From an uncultured Clostridia bacterium (GTDB lineage: Bacteria > Bacillota > Clostridia > UBA1381): a stretch of 8,868 nt of DNA. How positions within the stretch are numbered: the first letter of the stretch is position 1; each line of letters begins with the position of its first letter. The notes beneath the pieces were generated by a model that worked only from the letters and a program-made list of their open reading frames with translations, was not told the origin of the DNA and did no database searches. Shown one piece after another: positions 6,465 through 8,868 of the stretch. The translations under genes and the position numbers were made by a program. The stretch is from the NCBI GenBank assembly GCA_934463455.1, contig CAKSJU010000089.1:1-8868 (forward strand), given 5' to 3'.

Positions 6465-6913
6465 CTGCGTTTTCTCAAATCCTTAAAAAAATCCGACAAA
6501 AGACCGGCGCACTCTTTTTCCATTATTCCGCCGAAAACCTCCGTATCATGGTTGAACAATCCGCTCTCGAATAAGTTCAATCTGCTTCCCGCGCAGCCTG
6601 CCTTGCCGTCATACGCTCCAAAAAAAACTCTGTCTATTCTTGACTGAATAATAGCTCCCGCACACATCGGGCAAGGCTCAAGTGTAACATATAAATCACA
6701 TCCGAAAAGCCGCCATCCGCCGAGCTTTTTGCAAGCCTTGTCTATTGCAATCAGTTCGGCGTGACAAAGGCTGTTTTTTTTTGTTTCCCGCTTATTGTAC
6801 GCTCTTGCAATAATCTCTCCGTCTTTTACAATCACCGCACCGATAGGCGTTTCATCCGCTTTTGCGGCTTTTTTTGCCTGTTTCAGTGCTTCTTTCATAT
6901 ATTTTATTTCCAT
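6452..6913 (-). CDS. tadA: tRNA-specific adenosine deaminase TadA
   Basis: This 153-residue cytoplasmic enzyme converts adenosine to inosine at wobble position 34 of tRNA-Arg(ACG), which lets it read the CGN codons. The zinc site and catalytic glutamate are intact: HAE at 51-53 (H51 ligand, E53 proton shuttle) and PCPMCAGA at 80-87 (C81 and C84 ligands). ETPIGAVIV at 21-29 and N40 in the substrate-binding region also fit, as does the length. The chosen ATG at 6913 overlaps the last 10 nt of trmB, so translation is probably coupled; GGAGG lies 13 nt upstream, rather far. An ATG five codons later is possible but has no better site. The basic tail KDLRKRRKSV may contact tRNA. Free-standing nucleobase deaminases share the fold, but the motif details favour TadA. 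Confidence 0.94.
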   Translation of the reverse strand: MEIKYMKEALKQAKKAAKADETPIGAVIVKDGEIIARAYNKRETKKNSLCHAELIAIDKACKKLGGWRLFGCDLYVTLEPCPMCAGAIIQSRIDRVFFGAYDGKAGCAGSRLNLFESGLFNHDTEVFGGIMEKECAGLLSDFFKDLRKRRKSV

Positions 6914-7551
6914 CCGAAATATGCCGCCTCCAATCGGTAAATCGGCATACCGAGTTCGCTGAACTTCGCTTCGTATTCCGTCATTACATTGTCTTCAAAC
7001 TCCGAATTGTGCAAATCAAAGGTTATATTCGAAAGCTTGTAATTTTCCGCCGCAAAGGAATTTAACGAAAATTCAAACAGATTTCTGTTATCCGTTTTAA
7101 AACATATCAAATCTCCGTATTCCAAAACTTTTTTATATACATCAAGAAAATTCTTATGCGTCAGACGGCGTTTTGCCTGACGGCGTTTTTTCCACGGATC
7201 GGAAAAATTAAGATATATTCTCTCTATTTCTCCGTATTCAAAATATTTTTCCAGCTCGGCGGCATTACCCACAAAAAATCTCACGTTATCCGTTTTTTTC
7301 GCCTTGCTCTTTTCCATCGCCATAACAACAACATCTTCAAACAAATCCATTGCCACATAATTAACATCGGGATGCTTTTGTGCCATACCGGTTATAAATC
7401 TGCCTTTTCCGCAGCCGATTTCAAGATGTACGGGGTTGTTGTTTCCGAATATTTCACTCCATTTACCTTTTTCTTCTATCGGATTTTTCACCCAATATTC
7501 CGAACACGCTTCCATTCTGACTCCGCAGTTTTTCTTTTTTCTTATCCTCAT
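6904..7551 (-). CDS. trmB: tRNA (guanine-N7-)-methyltransferase TrmB
   Basis: This 215-residue enzyme uses S-adenosylmethionine to form 7-methylguanosine at position 46 in the variable loop of tRNA. The fold signature is intact: LEIGCGKGRF at 43-52 is the SAM-binding loop, MDLFEDV at 68-74 follows at the second strand, and NFSDPWKKRR at 115-124 is the hallmark TrmB motif, followed by RRLTHKNFL and TEYEAKF at 191-197. The length is typical of single-domain bacterial TrmB. The ATG at 7551 is preferred over the one two codons upstream because GAGAGG is then 8 nt away instead of 2, and many relatives begin MR-R-K. It opens a two-gene unit with tadA, both acting on tRNA, driven by a good promoter at 7587-7615. 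Confidence 0.95.
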   Translation of the reverse strand: MRIRKKKNCGVRMEACSEYWVKNPIEEKGKWSEIFGNNNPVHLEIGCGKGRFITGMAQKHPDVNYVAMDLFEDVVVMAMEKSKAKKTDNVRFFVGNAAELEKYFEYGEIERIYLNFSDPWKKRRQAKRRLTHKNFLDVYKKVLEYGDLICFKTDNRNLFEFSLNSFAAENYKLSNITFDLHNSEFEDNVMTEYEAKFSELGMPIYRLEAAYFGWK

Positions 7552-7586
7552 TTGCATATCCTCTCGTTTTTTTGCTTTACTTACAT

Positions 7587-7615
7587 ATTATATATTATAA
7601 ACCATAAAAAGGCAA
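7587..7615 (-). promoter_or_regulatory. Promoter of trmB-tadA
   Basis: On the minus strand TTGCCT (7615-7610) and a perfect TATAAT (7592-7587) are 17 bp apart. Transcription would start near 7580, leaving about 29 nt of leader with the GAGAGG site before the ATG at 7551. This is the best sigma-A-type promoter in the window. Confidence 0.68.
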
Positions 7616-7646
7616 GAGAAAAATATATTTTTTTACATCTGTTGGA

Positions 7647-7674
7647 TTTACAACATACTTTTTTATGATATTAT
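7647..7674 (+). promoter_or_regulatory. Promoter of the flavodiiron protein gene
   Basis: TTTACA (7647-7652) and TATTAT (7669-7674) are 16 bp apart, each one base from consensus. Transcription would start near 7681, about 40 nt before the ATG. A perfect TATAAT at 7677-7682 is an alternative -10 but has no good -35. An inverted repeat AACATA/TATGTT (7652-7657, 7672-7677) straddles the core, a possible operator. Confidence 0.5.
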
Positions 7675-7719
7675 GTTATAATATATTTAATTTTATTGTA
7701 GCATAAGGAGAGAACAAAT

Positions 7720-8868
7720 ATGAATATTACAAATGATATAAAATATATCGGAGTTAACGACCATGACATAGATTTATTTGAAAGTCAGTATACGGTTGAA
7801 AACGGAATGGCTTACAATTCATACGTGATACTTGATGACAAAATCGCTGTCATGGACACTGTAGATATTCACTTTGCCGATGAATGGATGGATAATCTGC
7901 AAAAAGTGCTTGACGGAAAAACACCCGATTACCTTATTATTCAACACATGGAGCCCGATCACTCGGCAAATATCGGGAAGTTCATGGATACTTACAAGGA
8001 TGCTGTCATTGTATCTTCTTCAAAAGCATTTGTTATGATGAAGAACTTTTTCGGAACTGATTTTTCCGAAAGAAGAATAGTTGTCGGCGAGGGCGACACT
8101 CTGGAACTCGGTAAGCATATTTTAAATTTTGTTGCTGCACCCATGGTACACTGGCCCGAAGTAATTGTCTCATATGACAGTTGGGATAAAGTTCTTTTTT
8201 CCGCCGATGCTTTCGGTAAATTCGGAGCATTGGACATTGAGGAGGATTGGGCATGCGAGGCACGCCGTTACTACATCGGCATAGTCGGAAAATACGGAGT
8301 TCAGGTACAATCGCTTTTGAAAAAAACTGCATCACTCGACATTGAAATTATTTGTCCGCTGCACGGTCCGATACTTAAAGAAAATCTCAACTACTATCTT
8401 AATCTTTATAACATATGGTCGTCTTATTCGGTTGAAAGCGATGGAATTGTAATAGCATATACTTCCGTATACGGCAATACAAAAAAAGCTGTTGAGCTTC
8501 TTGCCGAAAAGCTTTACAGCAAGGGCTGTCCGAAAGTAGTTGTAAACGACCTTGCAAGATGTGATATGGCAGAAGCGGTTGAAGACGCATTTCGCTACGG
8601 AAAAATTGTACTTGCCACAACAACCTACAACGGAGACGTTTTCCCGTTTATGCGCGAATTTATCAATCATCTTACCGAGCGCAATTTCCAAAATAAAACA
8701 ATTGCCTTTATTGAAAACGGAAGCTGGGCACCTACCGCTGCAAAGACTATGAAAGGAAGCTTTGAAAAAAGCAAAAATATTTCTTATGTCGATACCGATG
8801 TCCGCATACTCTCGGCATTAAATGATGAATCAATAGCTCAGATAGAGAAACTTTCGGATGAGTTATGT
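7720..8868 (+). CDS. fprA: Flavodiiron protein (A-type flavoprotein), 3' end outside the window
   Basis: The 383 codons visible encode a cytoplasmic enzyme that reduces O2 to water and/or NO to N2O, protecting anaerobes. The N-terminal metallo-beta-lactamase-like domain (about 1-240) has all seven expected diiron ligands: HMEPDH at 76-81 (H76, E78, D80, H81), H144 in MVHWPE, D163 in SADAFG, and H215 in CPLHGP. The flavodoxin domain (about 242 on) starts with the FMN phosphate loop TSVYGNTKK at 248-256 and has TTYNGDVFPF at 301-310. Core members are about 400 residues, so either few residues are missing or a rubredoxin or flavin-reductase extension lies beyond the end. ATG at 7720 follows AAGGAG with 9-nt spacing. 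O2 versus NO preference cannot be read from sequence. It is divergent from trmB and has its own promoter. Confidence 0.94.
   Translation, partial: MNITNDIKYIGVNDHDIDLFESQYTVENGMAYNSYVILDDKIAVMDTVDIHFADEWMDNLQKVLDGKTPDYLIIQHMEPDHSANIGKFMDTYKDAVIVSSSKAFVMMKNFFGTDFSERRIVVGEGDTLELGKHILNFVAAPMVHWPEVIVSYDSWDKVLFSADAFGKFGALDIEEDWACEARRYYIGIVGKYGVQVQSLLKKTASLDIEIICPLHGPILKENLNYYLNLYNIWSSYSVESDGIVIAYTSVYGNTKKAVELLAEKLYSKGCPKVVVNDLARCDMAEAVEDAFRYGKIVLATTTYNGDVFPFMREFINHLTERNFQNKTIAFIENGSWAPTAAKTMKGSFEKSKNISYVDTDVRILSALNDESIAQIEKLSDELC

Overview
The window looks like the chromosome of a low-GC anaerobic member of the Bacillota, most likely class Clostridia. The support is AT-rich DNA, strong AGGAG-type ribosome binding sites, a lipoprotein-anchored ABC transporter, and an A-type flavodiiron protein of the kind anaerobes use against O2 or NO. 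I see no phage, plasmid, IS or CRISPR genes and no rRNA or tRNA genes. Genus-level assignment is not possible from this stretch.

Layout. From 3993 down to about 25, on the minus strand, is a tight operon: a NIF3-like dinuclear-metal protein, then substrate-binding lipoprotein, permease and ATPase of an ABC importer of the TrpXYZ-like family, then a decayed gene remnant carrying an in-frame TGA. Before it lies a 302-bp gene-free stretch (3994-4295). This holds a clear intrinsic terminator for the preceding gene, a compact cluster of three hairpins ending in a second terminator-like structure, and a candidate promoter with a palindrome in its spacer. An MFS permease gene (4296-5567, minus) ends at that stretch. 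It is divergent from a ZupT-like ZIP metal transporter gene (5651-6436, plus). The zupT-like gene converges, with only 15 bp between, on the tRNA-modification pair trmB-tadA (6452-7551, minus), whose reading frames overlap by 10 nt. A 168-bp AT-rich divergent promoter region separates trmB from a plus-strand flavodiiron protein gene (7720 onward) that runs off the window end.

How the genes fit together. The ABC genes form one complete importer (binding protein, membrane subunit, ATPase). Its relatives import tryptophan or other small molecules, but no T-box is visible here, so the ligand is unassigned. TrmB (m7G46) and TadA (I34) both modify tRNA and are probably co-transcribed. ZIP transporter, MFS permease and flavodiiron protein appear to be independent units.

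Novelty. Most genes belong to familiar families. The points most worth a second look are the decayed gene at the operon end, the NIF3-like gene leading an ABC importer operon, its altered metal-site motif, and the structured intergenic cluster at 4080-4158. I found no convincing evidence of a wholly undescribed system.
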